Positions 1 to 7,483 of a stretch of 64,000 nucleotides of DNA are shown piece after piece. Under the pieces are notes generated by a model. It saw nothing but the letters and a program-made list of their open reading frames with translations. It did not search any database and was not told the DNA's origin. How positions within the stretch are numbered: the stretch's first letter is position 1; each line of letters opens with the position of its first letter. The translations under genes and the position numbers were made by a program. The stretch is from Paenibacillus rhizovicinus (GTDB lineage: Bacteria; Bacillota; Bacilli; Paenibacillales; Paenibacillaceae): NCBI RefSeq assembly GCF_010365285.1, contig NZ_CP048286.1:4931501-4995500 (forward strand). Reading direction: 5' to 3'.

Positions 1-2
1 AA

Positions 3-875
3 GAACAAACCAAAGGTTCGTCCAGGACAGGATGGATGATCGGTGCGGGAGCCGTGCTCGTCACTGCGATCATTTGGCGGTTCCTCTATTTAGCGGCGCC
101 TACGCAGACGAATATGCTCCTTTCCAGCGGATTGACATTGATGATTGGAGCCATCGGTCTGATCGCGTTGCGTCGCGTCAAGGAAAGAGACATGGCCGGA
201 GAACGTTCGGAGGAAGCACACACAGGATGGAGCGGCGGCGGAAAGGAATGGGCAGCTGACGATGATTTTGTGCCGAATTCGGTCGTTCTGGGTGCGGGAG
301 GCTCGGAACGATTGGCCGGCAGGACCAGCGAATCGGCTGCAGCCTGGGATAATCGCCGGCTGGATGCGCGGCAGAATCCAGGGAATGAGGCACGGCAGGA
401 AGCCTATCAAAGCCAGCGGCAGGCACCTCAACAAGAACGAGGAGTAGTTGATTCGCCGAATTCGGGGGGAGTCTCCTTCAAGCCGCAAAGTATTATGCCG
501 CTCAAGGCAAATGACGCGACGGTCTTGCTCGGTCAAGAAGCCAAGGAGACGCCGGACGAGAAAAGCCATCTGCCTTGGCTGGAGAGGCAGACGGAGGGGC
601 AAGCCGAGAAAATCCGGCTGGAACAGCGGCAGTTTATAATCGGCCGTTCTAATGAAGGAACGCATTACATGGATCAGGCATCCGGCATTTCAAGAGCCCA
701 TATGGAGCTCGTAGCCAGCGATGGCCGCTGGTCCGCCAAAGATATGGGGTCACGGAACGGAAGCAAGTTGAATGGCAACGCGATGGTGCCATACAAAACC
801 TATGACCTCGCGGATACCGACGAGCTTCAACTGGCCGGCGATCAGGGGCCAGTTTATATTTTTCGAGCAGGTTGA
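3..875 (+). CDS. FHA-domain membrane-linked protein, 5' end outside window
   Basis: The reading frame is open from base 3 with no stop upstream, so the true start lies left of the window; an internal ATG at 36 is not preceded by a convincing ribosome binding site. The visible 290 residues begin with two hydrophobic segments (about residues 12-32 and 38-58 of the visible part), then a long polar Gln/Glu/Arg-rich linker, and end with a forkhead-associated domain: the pattern FIIGRSN, SRAH and SRNGSKLNG marks the phosphothreonine-binding loops. FHA domains read Ser/Thr-kinase phosphorylation. A membrane-anchored FHA protein fits a signalling or cell-envelope role, but partner and function are not visible. 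It ends just before a strong terminator and is the last backbone gene before the repeat-rich island. Confidence 0.8.
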   Translation, partial: EQTKGSSRTGWMIGAGAVLVTAIIWRFLYLAAPTQTNMLLSSGLTLMIGAIGLIALRRVKERDMAGERSEEAHTGWSGGGKEWAADDDFVPNSVVLGAGGSERLAGRTSESAAAWDNRRLDARQNPGNEARQEAYQSQRQAPQQERGVVDSPNSGGVSFKPQSIMPLKANDATVLLGQEAKETPDEKSHLPWLERQTEGQAEKIRLEQRQFIIGRSNEGTHYMDQASGISRAHMELVASDGRWSAKDMGSRNGSKLNGNAMVPYKTYDLADTDELQLAGDQGPVYIFRAG

Positions 876-910
876 ATGATAGATAAGGGATCAATTGATA
901 CTTGCCAAAA

Positions 911-953
911 GGAGAGATTTCGTCGTTCTCAAGAACGAGAATCTCTTTTTTGT
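911..953 (+). terminator. Intrinsic terminator after the FHA gene
   Basis: An AGAGATT arm and a matching AATCTCT arm enclose an inner CGTTCT/AGAACG stem, and the hairpin is followed by a run of T. It ends transcription of the FHA gene, so the island downstream needs its own promoter. Confidence 0.85.
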
Positions 954-990
954 TTTTTGCAGCTGTCCAAGCAAACCTCTATTTCGTTTG

Positions 991-1019
991 TTTCCAGTAT
1001 TTAGTTGAATTGGTATACT
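991..1019 (+). promoter_or_regulatory. Candidate extended -10 promoter facing into the cassette array
   Basis: TGGTATACT at 1011-1019 is an extended -10 element (TG-N-TATACT) with a weak -35-like TTTCCA 17 bases upstream at 991-996. It lies between the FHA terminator and the first small reading frame and points into the array, the position a cassette promoter would hold. Inferred from sequence only. Confidence 0.45.
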
Positions 1020-1036
1020 GAGAAAGGATGACCTCA

Positions 1037-1087
1037 ATGAAACTTACATTAGGCAAGTATGATGAGCAGTGCTTATTCGTATTTTGA
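1037..1087 (+). CDS. 16-codon leader peptide or truncated first cassette gene
   Basis: ATG at 1037 follows the good ribosome binding site AAAGGATGA and opens a 16-residue frame (MKLTLGKYDEQCLFVF). A repeat-type right end (GAACGTTTATAG) begins seven bases after the stop, and a repeat left end follows within 25 bases. It could be a leader peptide between the array promoter and the first insertion site, or the first codons of a gene whose remainder was lost. I do not recognise the peptide. Confidence 0.3.
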   Translation: MKLTLGKYDEQCLFVF

Positions 1088-1275
1088 AGGAACGTTTATA
1101 GAAGAGCCGATTTCTTACAACACATTATTCACACTTCGGGCCCATTCGGTCCTCGGTCCGGCAGATGTTAGAAGCGGATTCGGGGATGGATTTTCATTAG
1201 CAGGGAAGAGGAAGCAGCCGGATACATCTCACCACCTAACCGCGCCGTGGTGCTTGGAGGACTTGCTCCTTTATT
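1088..1275 (+). repeat. attC-like site A (left arm and body; separate right-end remnant just before it)
   Basis: A right-end remnant GTTTATAGAAG at 1094-1104 is followed at once by a left end TTTCTTACAAC (1111-1121) and the usual body: ATTATTCAC, a hairpin around CGGGCCCATTCGG, TCGGTCCGG, later AGCCGGA and CCACCTAACCGC. The two ends are partly complementary (7 of 11), so this looks like a unit whose gene has been lost. The right arm with GTGAATACAAGAAC is missing from the body. Confidence 0.6.
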
Positions 1276-1310
1276 TGAAAACGAGAGCAATTAAGAAGGA
1301 GAAAATTTTA

Positions 1311-1463
1311 ATGGATTATTTATTAATATTAATAACTTTGGTTGTTGTGATTGGGTTTGCAGGGATTATAGGAAATCAATATTCCGGATTGAAGAAAATG
1401 GAATCAGTTCAAAAATCATTAGATGACATAAATCAAAAGTTACGGGAAATGAAATCTAAATAA
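1311..1463 (+). CDS. 50-residue single-pass membrane protein with coiled coil
   Basis: ATG 1311 is chosen because AAGAAGGAGA sits 9 bases upstream; longer versions would read through repeat A. The protein has one hydrophobic segment (residues 3-24) followed by a charged, heptad-like helix ending in EMKSK, resembling the small phage or Bacillus membrane proteins with a C-terminal coiled coil. No enzymatic motif is present. It is the first intact gene of the array, AT-rich, in the same direction as all others. Function unknown; it might act as a small membrane scaffold or immunity-type peptide, but nothing here shows that. Confidence 0.6.
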   Translation: MDYLLILITLVVVIGFAGIIGNQYSGLKKMESVQKSLDDINQKLREMKSK

Positions 1464-1491
1464 TGTAAAACTGAAACAGTAAACGATATAA

Positions 1492-1575
1492 GGGAATCCA
1501 AGGATAATGTGAGTAGTTCAAGAAGTCGGGGACATCACCTAACACCATATTCACGCATCGGGCATACGCCCATAA
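1492..1575 (+). repeat. attC-like site B (degenerate right end followed by truncated left arm)
   Basis: GGGAATCCAAGGATAATGTGAG (read in two parts, 1492-1501 and 1502-1513) is a decayed right end, and CACCTAACACC-ATATTCACGCATCGGGC at about 1535-1565 is an intact left arm that stops after CATACGCCC and runs straight into the ribosome binding site of the next gene. About 100 bases of repeat body and the right arm are missing. Confidence 0.6.
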
Positions 1576-1592
1576 AAAGACGGAGGTATTAT

Positions 1593-2027
1593 ATGAAACC
1601 TGAGGTTTATGAATTTCAAGAGAAGAAAGTAATTGGAATAGGAAACATAGAAAGCCCTATAAACCCTGGAGATGTTTGGCCTATTTTATTTTCAAGAATT
1701 CAAGAAATACATGGTCGCAAGAATTCTCCTGAAACTCTTGGGGTTATTAAGAGAAATAAACCAGGGTATTTAGCGGGGATAGAAGTTGCACAAATGATAG
1801 AAATTCCAGAAGGTATGTTTTCTTATGTGATACCAGCTGGTCAGTATGTTGGAATGACTCATAAAGGCCCATTAAGTAAGATTGGTGAAACATTCTATAC
1901 CCTTATAGATTGGCTAGCGTCAAATAATTATGATCAACATGACATTGTATGTTTTGAAGTCTATGATGAAAGATTTAAAGGTGAAGACCCAGAAAGTGAA
2001 TTCGATTCTTATATTCAAATTATATGA
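1593..2027 (+). CDS. GyrI-like / effector-binding (SOUL-like SHS2) domain protein
   Basis: A 144-residue protein starting at ATG 1593 behind GGAGG (1582-1586). It matches the GyrI-like small-molecule-binding fold: an N-terminal strand set (EFQEKKVIGIGN), a middle IPEGMFSYVIPAGQYVGMTHKGP strand-loop and a C-terminal CFEVYDERF with acidic tail, as in stand-alone effector-binding proteins and the C-terminal domains of AraC/MerR regulators. Such proteins bind hydrophobic or cationic small molecules; stand-alone members can give drug tolerance. There is no DNA-binding domain. It lies between truncated site B and full site C, so it forms one cassette-like unit. Family assignment is fairly secure, ligand unknown. 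Confidence 0.75.
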   Translation: MKPEVYEFQEKKVIGIGNIESPINPGDVWPILFSRIQEIHGRKNSPETLGVIKRNKPGYLAGIEVAQMIEIPEGMFSYVIPAGQYVGMTHKGPLSKIGETFYTLIDWLASNNYDQHDIVCFEVYDERFKGEDPESEFDSYIQII

Positions 2028-2061
2028 TTTATGAAGGATAACACTAAGAAGTGTGGTGCGT

Positions 2062-2188
2062 CGGCTAACACCGCATTCACGCTCAGGGCTTTGCCCTCGG
2101 TCCGGATCGAAGTAGAGAAGCTTGGAAGTGGAATTAGCCGGACACATCCGACATTCGTCGGATGTCTTGAATACACAGAACGTTATCT
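2062..2188 (+). repeat. attC-like site C (complete, short form)
   Basis: Left end CGGCTAACACC, left arm GCATTCACGC, hairpin AGGGCTTTGCCCT, CGGTCCGG, later GCCGGACACATCCGAC and the hairpin CCGACATTCGTCGG, right arm CTTGAATACACAGAAC, right end GTTATCTG. 127 bases. Its right flank (2182-2199) is complementary at 13 of 18 positions to the left flank of site D (2728-2745). Confidence 0.75.
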
Positions 2189-2271
2189 GAAATCAGAACT
2201 ATGCTGAAAGAACTTTGAAAGGATGATTTTCATTGGGTGGAATTGCTCGGGTGTTCATCTCAAAAGAATAA

Positions 2272-2713
2272 ATAGTAACGAAAATTACAAAGCCGAATAT
2301 TCAACAATATAAACCTGTACCTTCTTTAGCAGGACAAGAAGTTCTAGAAGTTACTATGTATTACGAAACCCTTTCAAGAAGACCTTCAAAATTGAAGATT
2401 GTTGAATTTGACCGAATACAACTTGATAAGACTGGTGGATATGTTACATCAGACTATGAAAGAATTTGGTATGACAACTCCGGAAGAGATAGCTAAAGAG
2501 GATCGACCGCTGGCTGTACCGGTTGCACCTATTATTCCTACAGTTAAAGAGAAAGATGTCCTTTATTCATTTCTTTATGTTAAGTATCCAGAGATTGCGA
2601 AACAGGCTCCCCGAATAGTAGAATCCAGGATTTTTTTTTCGAAAGAGACATATCAAAAACATTTAGACTTCGTTAAACTGGCAATTAAGATTAGAAATGA
2701 ATTATCTTCCTAG
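2272..2713 (+). pseudogene. Probable frameshifted cassette gene, unknown family
   Basis: Two overlapping frames each encode plausible protein. Frame one (2272-2496) gives SLAGQEVLEVTMYYET ... TGGYVTSDYERIWYD and then stops. Frame two (from a TTG at 2399 to 2713) gives RPLAVPVAPIIPTVKEKDVL and YVKYPEIAKQAPRIVES, ending EL SS. Joined near 2490 they would form one protein of about 150 residues, which I think is the original gene; frame one also lacks a good start codon, its upstream part being interrupted by TAA at 2269. Alternatively frame two alone is an intact 104-residue gene. The region 2189-2271 holds no other convincing gene. Function unknown. Confidence 0.4.
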
Positions 2714-2737
2714 TTAATTCAAAGAGGGTGCTGACAT

Positions 2738-2864
2738 CCTATAACACCGCATTCACGCTTCGGGCTTTACCCTAGGTCCGGACCGAAGTTGAGAAGTCTG
2801 GAAGTGGATTCAGCCGGACACACCCGTCATTCTTCGAGCGTCAAGAATTCAAGAACGTTATACG
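2738..2864 (+). repeat. attC-like site D (complete, short form)
   Basis: Left end CCTATAACACC, left arm GCATTCACGC, hairpin TCGGGCTTTACCCTA, GGTCCGGACC, later AGCCGGACACACCCG, right arm CAAGAATTCAAGAAC, right end GTTATACG. 127 bases, closely similar to site C including the GAGAAG.CTGGAAGTGG stretch. Its right flank (2857-2874) matches the complement of the left flank of site E (3489-3506) at 12 of 18. Confidence 0.75.
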
Positions 2865-2901
2865 ACAGTGAGGAGATATTAATTCAAAAGGAGAATTCTA
2901 A

Positions 2902-3473
2902 ATGGGAATCTATGAAGGCTTTAAGATTCGGAAAGATGCTGGTGAGATATTAAAGATTGAGGAACTATCAACTGACATTCTTAAAACCATGTTTATTGAT
3001 GAAGAGATATCAGATTATATGATTTCAAAATTGTTTGATGTGAAAGAATCAAAGATTTCCTACCAACGGAAGAAACATGGTATTACAATAAGGAACTCAA
3101 TTCTAGATGATTTATTATTAGCGAAATCTGAAGACTCAAGAGAAAAGAATATTGCAGTAAAGAAACAATTACTTGTAGAGCAAAATATTACAATGATTTC
3201 TAAGGCAATTACTCATTTTACTTTAGGAATGAACCAATAGAAGATATGCATGCTAGTCCAAATGATCAGCTATCTGAAGCAGATATGAAAACATTAAATA
3301 AATATATGGTAAATAGGATAGCCTATATATTCAAACTAATTATTGAAGAAAGTTGGATTGAACTTGATTTCTTAATTAGAAGTACAGATGGAATGTATGG
3401 AAGTCAATGGGATGAAGCCGAACCTGATGATGGGGGAACAAGGCGAATTATTGAAATGATGTTAAGGAAATAA
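2902..3473 (+). pseudogene. HTH-containing small protein gene split by a one-base frameshift
   Basis: The 5' frame starts at ATG 2902 behind AAAAGGAGA and encodes 112 residues with a helix-turn-helix-like stretch (ISDYMISKLFDVKESKISYQ) before stopping at 3240. The next frame begins six bases later and encodes 75 residues ending DDGGTRRIIEMMLRK. Adding one base in TTTACTTTAGG (3217-3227) restores a continuous reading through FRNEPIEDMHASPN, joining both halves into about 190 residues. I read this as one gene broken by a single-base deletion in a T-rich run; a sequencing error or programmed slippage would look the same. The product resembles small Bacillus proteins with a GPxEDMHA stretch of unknown function. 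Confidence 0.65.
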
Positions 3474-3496
3474 AACTGTGGGCTAATCAGAGCACC

Positions 3497-3692
3497 GTCG
3501 CATAACACCATATTCACGCTTCGGGCCATGCGGCCCTCGGTCCGGTAGAAGTTAGAAGAGGATTCGAAAAGGAATTTCAGTAGCAGGGAAGCAGATTCAG
3601 CCGGACACATCCTTCCACCTAACCGCGGTCGCGGCGAGGGGCTTCGCTCCTTTAATGTGGAAGGACGTCGTGAATACAAGAAGGTTTATCCG
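3497..3692 (+). repeat. attC-like site E (complete, long form)
   Basis: Left end GCATAACACC, left arm ATATTCACGC, hairpin GGGCCATGCGGCCC, TCGGTCCGG, a 50-base spacer with AGTAGCAGGGAAGCAG, then AGCCGGACACATCC, CTTCCACCTAACCGC pairing with GTGGAAG, right arm CGTGAATACAAGAA, right end GTTTATCCGA. About 195 bases, the long variant with an additional internal hairpin. The right end pairs with the left end of site F (TCGGAAAAC) apart from one bulged base. Confidence 0.8.
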
Positions 3693-3790
3693 AAACCTCT
3701 TATAGCTACAAAGCTAGTAATTATCAAATCAGTATCGAAATGTGAGAATTTAATAAATACAACCATTAGTATTATGAGGTGATTTGCAAT

Positions 3791-4795
3791 ATGTCGAACA
3801 GAGACCATTCAACAGTTGTTCAGTCAGTTAAAGATTTTCTTGGCACTGATGAAGATTTAAGCCCACAAGAGTTATATGAAATGCTATATCGGTATCGCTT
3901 AAAAACACATCCCGATTTATTTAAAGAGACGGACGAAAAGTCTGAGGCCGAGGATCGATTTAAGACATGTTATAAACACTTAGATAATCTATCAGAATAT
4001 ATGATGAAAGAAAGAATGATAAATCCTAGGGATATAGTCGTGTATGACAAGGATTTTGAGATCGTTCAGAGTAAACAAGAGTTGCTGAAGAGTGAAAGGG
4101 AATTAGAAAGATATAAAAATGAAATACAGTATCTTCAATTATCATGTAGTAATTTATCCGATAAAGTCAAAACTTTGGAAAGTGAAATTAAATCATTAAA
4201 ATCGACTAAAGTCACTGAAAAAACACAAGAGTTAGTTGCTTCTTATAAACCAACGGTGAGGAACTATAGGGCACTGGGAATTACGTTTGTATTGTCTGCT
4301 CTGATTGCAGTATCTACTCAAATAGAACAACTTAGCGGTACTGTTTTTAAATATTCGCCGCTAAATAAATCTTTACTAAATTCTATTGTTTTTGTTATTT
4401 TTCTTTTGGTTATCACATTGTATTTAAAGAGGTTCATTGAGCACAAAAAAGTAGATACGTTTGCTAAGGCTGTAAAGTCGCAAGGTAGCATTAATGGTTT
4501 TTATGAATACTTAACTGAGAATGCTAAAGACAAGGAATTTAGCGAATTTGAAGTTTACCAATATATTGAGTTGAAATTTACGCCCAATAACTTTATTAAG
4601 AAACATTTTCACTCTAAGATTATCAAGGTGAATGAGGAAGAAACGTATGAAATTCTAAAAGAAATATTTATATATAGTCTCTTTGTTAAGAATCTAATTA
4701 CATATGCTGGATCTGAAAATCTAAAACAAAAATTTAAAATTAAAAATTCCAATTCATTAAGATTTGACGAGTTAAATCTAGACTTTGAGTTTTAA
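3791..4795 (+). CDS. Membrane-anchored J-domain-like protein
   Basis: ATG 3791 follows GAGGTGA with 7-base spacing. The 334-residue product opens with a J-domain-like helix pair: YRYRLKTHPDLF contains the HPD tripeptide (about residues 40-42) that in DnaJ proteins stimulates Hsp70 ATPase, followed by a charged helix ending CYKHLDNLSEY. Residues 90-150 form a Glu/Lys/Leu coiled coil, and two hydrophobic segments follow (about 163-181 and 203-224), so the C-terminal hundred residues probably face the cytosol again. J-domain plus coiled coil plus membrane hairpin suggests an adaptor recruiting DnaK to a membrane target. It is the largest gene of the array and AT-rich. The J-domain is short and diverged, so the assignment is probable rather than certain. 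Confidence 0.6.
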   Translation: MSNRDHSTVVQSVKDFLGTDEDLSPQELYEMLYRYRLKTHPDLFKETDEKSEAEDRFKTCYKHLDNLSEYMMKERMINPRDIVVYDKDFEIVQSKQELLKSERELERYKNEIQYLQLSCSNLSDKVKTLESEIKSLKSTKVTEKTQELVASYKPTVRNYRALGITFVLSALIAVSTQIEQLSGTVFKYSPLNKSLLNSIVFVIFLLVITLYLKRFIEHKKVDTFAKAVKSQGSINGFYEYLTENAKDKEFSEFEVYQYIELKFTPNNFIKKHFHSKIIKVNEEETYEILKEIFIYSLFVKNLITYAGSENLKQKFKIKNSNSLRFDELNLDFEF

Positions 4796-4847
4796 GAATA
4801 ATCAAGTTTTTAAGTATACAGCTATAAGAGCGTCTCTATGAAGGGGC

Positions 4848-5044
4848 ATCGGAAAACACCATATTCACGCATCGGGCCATACGGCCCTCGGTCCAGCCGA
4901 GGTATGATATATCTTGAGGATGCAATTGGCAGTAGCAGGAAGCATATTCAGCTAGACACATCCGCACCGACTAAGCACATCGCGCCCGGCTCCTTCGGGG
5001 CCTTAAGTCGGTGGAACGTCGTGAATATAAGAATGTTATACACA
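4848..5044 (+). repeat. attC-like site F (complete, long form)
   Basis: Left end CATCGGAAAACACC, left arm ATATTCACGC, hairpin GGGCCATACGGCCC, spacer with GGCAGTAGCAGGAAGCA, then AGCTAGACACATCC, internal stem CCGACT/AGTCGG around a CCCGGCTCCTTCGGGG hairpin, right arm CGTGAATATAAGAA, right end GTTATACACA. The right flank (5035-5054) is complementary to the left flank of site G (5592-5611) at 16 of 20 positions, against poor pairing with its own left end. Confidence 0.8.
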
Positions 5045-5099
5045 ATAGCTGCAGTACAGTACAAATAAATTAAAGGGATGACAATTCCCAGGTGATATT

Positions 5100-5567
5100 A
5101 TGGCATTGAATCATGAATTCTTTTTTCTTCCCAATGACTTACATCCTAGTAATCGAATAGAGTGGTATTATCACAACCGGAATACCTGGAAACATAAAGT
5201 GGAATTATCAGATGACATAGTTACCTATATAATTGATTTTCTTAATTGGGTCCCCACCTACAATCCAGAGACTAAAGTTGAAGGCTTTGGACTTAATTAT
5301 TATGGCATCACTTTTATAAATAATGAAGGATCTAAGAAGCTTTTAAATGTCTTGAACAGTTGGAGTTCATTGATACATGAGGCACCAGATATTATCAACT
5401 TTAAGGGTCCGACAATATGGCGGGAAGAACCGGATGGAGATACCTATTGGGAAGAAACACGTAATAAAATCTCCAAAACAAAATATCTACTTGAAATTCA
5501 AAAACTAATTGATTTTGCAAAACAGTCTTCAAATAACAAAGGATACATAATGCATTACGGAATTTGA
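5100..5567 (+). CDS. Conserved small protein of unknown function (cassette gene)
   Basis: A 155-residue soluble protein starting at ATG 5100 behind AGGTGAT. It is rich in Trp, Tyr and Asn with stretches IEWYYHNRNTW, VPTYNPETKVEGFGLNYYG and ITFINNEGSKKLL, a pattern I associate with small Bacillus/Paenibacillus proteins of no assigned function. The repeated aromatic residues and lack of signal or membrane segment suggest a compact cytosolic fold, perhaps an immunity-type protein, but nothing shows this. It is bracketed by sites F and G, whose facing flanks are complementary at 16 of 20 bases, so it is one of the best-defined cassettes. Confidence 0.65.
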   Translation: MALNHEFFFLPNDLHPSNRIEWYYHNRNTWKHKVELSDDIVTYIIDFLNWVPTYNPETKVEGFGLNYYGITFINNEGSKKLLNVLNSWSSLIHEAPDIINFKGPTIWREEPDGDTYWEETRNKISKTKYLLEIQKLIDFAKQSSNNKGYIMHYGI

Positions 5568-5601
5568 AGAACGGTTGAAAGTATTTCAAGACGGCAACTA
5601 C

Positions 5602-5762
5602 TGAGTATAACACCGTATTCACGAGGGCTTACGCCCTTGGTCCGGACCGATGCAGAAGTGCCGAGGGTAGATTCAGCCGGGCAACCCTGCGAGGCAAAGT
5701 CTGGCTCCCCGTTCCCTACGGTCACTTAAGCCTCTCGGGTTCGCGATACACGAACGGTAGGC
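5602..5762 (+). repeat. attC-like site G (complete, long form, divergent body)
   Basis: Left end GAGTATAACACC, left arm GTATTCACG, hairpin AGGGCTTACGCCCTT, GGTCCGGACC, later AGCCGGGCAACCCTG, a diverged loop region GGCTCCCCGTTCCCTACGG, then CCTCTCGGG, a weak right arm CGCGATACACGAAC and right end GGTAGGC. The core GTTRRRY is changed to GGTAGGC. Confidence 0.7.
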
Positions 5763-5803
5763 AACATTGCTGAAGACTATTTATCTATTTTTGGAGGTCT
5801 TTT

Positions 5804-6205
5804 ATGTGGGTTTCATATGAAGAAATTAGAAATCATCCTCCTGATTTTAGAGTTAACTATCGATTTTATTTAACAGAAGAAGGGGGAAGAAGAAATTTAC
5901 CTTTCCAGGGATATAGAAGTGATTTTTCTTATGAGGGAGACGATATTAAAGAAACGGGGATTTACATGATTCATCCGGAATTTGAGGATGAATTAGGGGA
6001 AGTCATATTTGAAGATAATATTCAGGTGCCTCAAAGAGGCACAGCAAGGATGTGGGTGTTAATACCTGAAATGAGGAGCGAAATACATAAACATCGGATC
6101 AAGATTGGAGTTAAGGGATATTTTATGGAAGGATCAAAAAAAGTAGGAGAAATGGAAGTCATAGAAATAATGGGCTTATATACAAATCCTGAAGAAGATA
6201 AATAA
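5804..6205 (+). CDS. Stand-alone EF-Tu domain III-like protein
   Basis: A 133-residue protein from ATG 5804 with GGAGG (5793-5797) upstream. The stretch YRFYLTEEGGRRNLPFQGYR mirrors the start of the C-terminal beta-barrel of elongation factor Tu (there LTKEEGGRHTPFF.GYRPQF), and the end GVKGYFMEGSKKVGEMEVIEI follows the last strands of the same barrel. There is no GTPase domain. Known stand-alone proteins of this type occur in Bacillus and related genera without an established role; they could mimic or bind translation-factor partners. The gene sits in a unit whose downstream repeat has kept only its right half (site H). Fold assignment is good, function open. Confidence 0.65.
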   Translation: MWVSYEEIRNHPPDFRVNYRFYLTEEGGRRNLPFQGYRSDFSYEGDDIKETGIYMIHPEFEDELGEVIFEDNIQVPQRGTARMWVLIPEMRSEIHKHRIKIGVKGYFMEGSKKVGEMEVIEIMGLYTNPEEDK

Positions 6206-6211
6206 AGATTT

Positions 6212-6257
6212 GCTAGCATATCAGTGAGGGTTCGTGAATCCAAGAACGCTAGCTGAA
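6212..6257 (+). repeat. attC-like site H (right arm only)
   Basis: Only the 3' half survives: CAGTGAGGGTTCGTGAATCCAAGAAC followed (in two pieces 6222-6247) by the right end GCTAGCTG. A vestige of a left end may be TTGCTAGC at 6214-6221. The right flank GCTAGCTGAA pairs with the left end of site I (TTTAGCTAAC) at 8 of 10, so the next cassette still has matched ends. Confidence 0.65.
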
Positions 6258-6294
6258 ATAACCGAGACCATAAAGAAATTACGGTGGGATGGCC

Positions 6295-6858
6295 ATGAAG
6301 TTTTCATACAAACTCAATAGTGTTGGCTGGGCTGATGTCCATCTTCAAATTGGAAGTTCAGAGATTTACATTTTTCCAAGCTATTTGTCAGAACCATTAA
6401 TAGATCTAGTTAAATCCATTTAATTGCTAATCCCTGAATGTACTCCGTCTGATGTAAAGAATGTTGTTCAATTTGACTGGGAATCAGAACCTGCAATACA
6501 TAGCTGGAGCATTAAAAAGATATCAAATGATAAAGTGCAAATAGCAATTACTGTTTTTATTGATGGCATTAAAGAGATTCCAGGCAAGTTAGAATTCAAT
6601 GAAGAATGTGAACTGAAGCAACTAATTACAGAAGTCGTTATTTCAATGGAAACAATACTAAAGAATCATGGGATAGTTGGATATAGAAAACAGTGGAATG
6701 CCCAAGACTTCCCGCTTGGTAGTTATTTACAAATGAAATATTATTTATTGAATAACAGTAAATTCCCGTTAGTAATTAATAATCCAGATGAGTGGAATGA
6801 AAATCTAGAAACAAATCTCTTAGATGAATTGAACTTAATAAAGAAGAGTGTTTTTTAG
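6295..6858 (+). pseudogene. Conserved small protein gene interrupted by an in-frame TAA
   Basis: ATG 6295 opens a frame MKFSYKLNSVGWADVHLQIG ending DLVKSI, then TAA at 6421-6423; the same frame continues immediately with TTG as LLIPECTPSDVKNVVQFDWE to a stop at 6858. The two parts together match a known Bacillus small-protein pattern (KF..KL...GWAD... SYLSEPL.DL......LIP ... VQF.W..EP), about 187 residues. The break is a clean nonsense codon, not a frameshift. The 3' part could in theory start at TTG 6424 but lacks a ribosome binding site. Most likely a decayed cassette gene; codon read-through is an alternative. Its two cassette ends (sites H and I) are complementary at 8 of 10. Confidence 0.65.
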
Positions 6859-6878
6859 CTATTTCGAGAAGAGGTGAC

Positions 6879-6986
6879 TTTAGCTAACACCTCATTCATG
6901 CAGCGGCCTGTCGCCCTTGACCCGGACCTAAGTTGAGAAGCCTGGAAGTGATTTCAGCCGTACATATCTGACATTAGTTATTCGAA
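6879..6986 (+). repeat. attC-like site I (internally deleted)
   Basis: Left end TTTAGCTAACACC, left arm TCATTCATGC, hairpin GGCCTGTCGCCCTT, CCGGACC, GAGAAGCCTGGAAGTG, AGCCGTACATATCTGACATT, then directly the right end GTTATTCGAAAC. The right arm (GTGAATACAAGAAC) has been deleted. The right end pairs with the left end of site J (TCGGATAAC) at 8 of 9. Confidence 0.7.
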
Positions 6987-7031
6987 ACATCTGTGCTTCT
7001 GTGTAAACATCAAGTACTTGGGAGGGATATC

Positions 7032-7445
7032 ATGGAGGATTTTGAATCGTTTAAATATAACCTCGATTATAAGACAAGAGATAGTTTACTCAAAGTGGAG
7101 ATAGATTGGGAAAATCGAGCATTAATGAGAAGAGTGGTACGATTTGAACCAGTAAGAATTAATGTATTAGAGAAATTAATGGAACTGAAATTTATAGACC
7201 CTGAAGAACGACATAATGATGCACCAAGCATTCAATTGTTCTATGAATTTTTAAGGAAGCACCAAAGCGTATTTGTATACGGATACGTTGTCTCACCTTT
7301 TCGCAATGATTATAGGGTATCAATTGAAGGAATGACAGTAATTGAAGAAGATATAACTGAATGTTTAAAGAAAGATTTTTTTGAGTTCAATAAAACAGCA
7401 AGTGAAATAAAAACTGATTCAGGATTAGTAAGTTGGTGGGACTGA
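7032..7445 (+). CDS. Unknown 137-residue cytosolic protein (cassette gene)
   Basis: ATG 7032 follows GGGAGGG (7020-7026). The product has no hydrophobic segment or signal, is rich in Glu, Arg and Phe, and shows alternating helix and strand tendencies (KFIDPEERHNDAPSIQLFYE, SVFVYGYVVSPFRNDYRVSI). I do not recognise the family. It is an intact frame between sites I and J, whose facing ends match at 8 of 9 bases, so it belongs to a structurally supported cassette. AT content and codon use resemble its neighbours in the island and differ from the backbone. Confidence 0.55.
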   Translation: MEDFESFKYNLDYKTRDSLLKVEIDWENRALMRRVVRFEPVRINVLEKLMELKFIDPEERHNDAPSIQLFYEFLRKHQSVFVYGYVVSPFRNDYRVSIEGMTVIEEDITECLKKDFFEFNKTASEIKTDSGLVSWWD

Positions 7446-7483
7446 AAGATATCTTTTGGTAGATAACTCAAGAAGACAGTTAC

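Noticed and set aside
1059-1310. Upstream extension of the first membrane protein gene
   Set aside because: It would translate repeat A; the ATG at 1311 has the proper ribosome binding site.
4838-5068. 76-codon frame inside site F
   Set aside because: It lies entirely in the repeat and ends before the next gene; similar frames do not recur in other copies.
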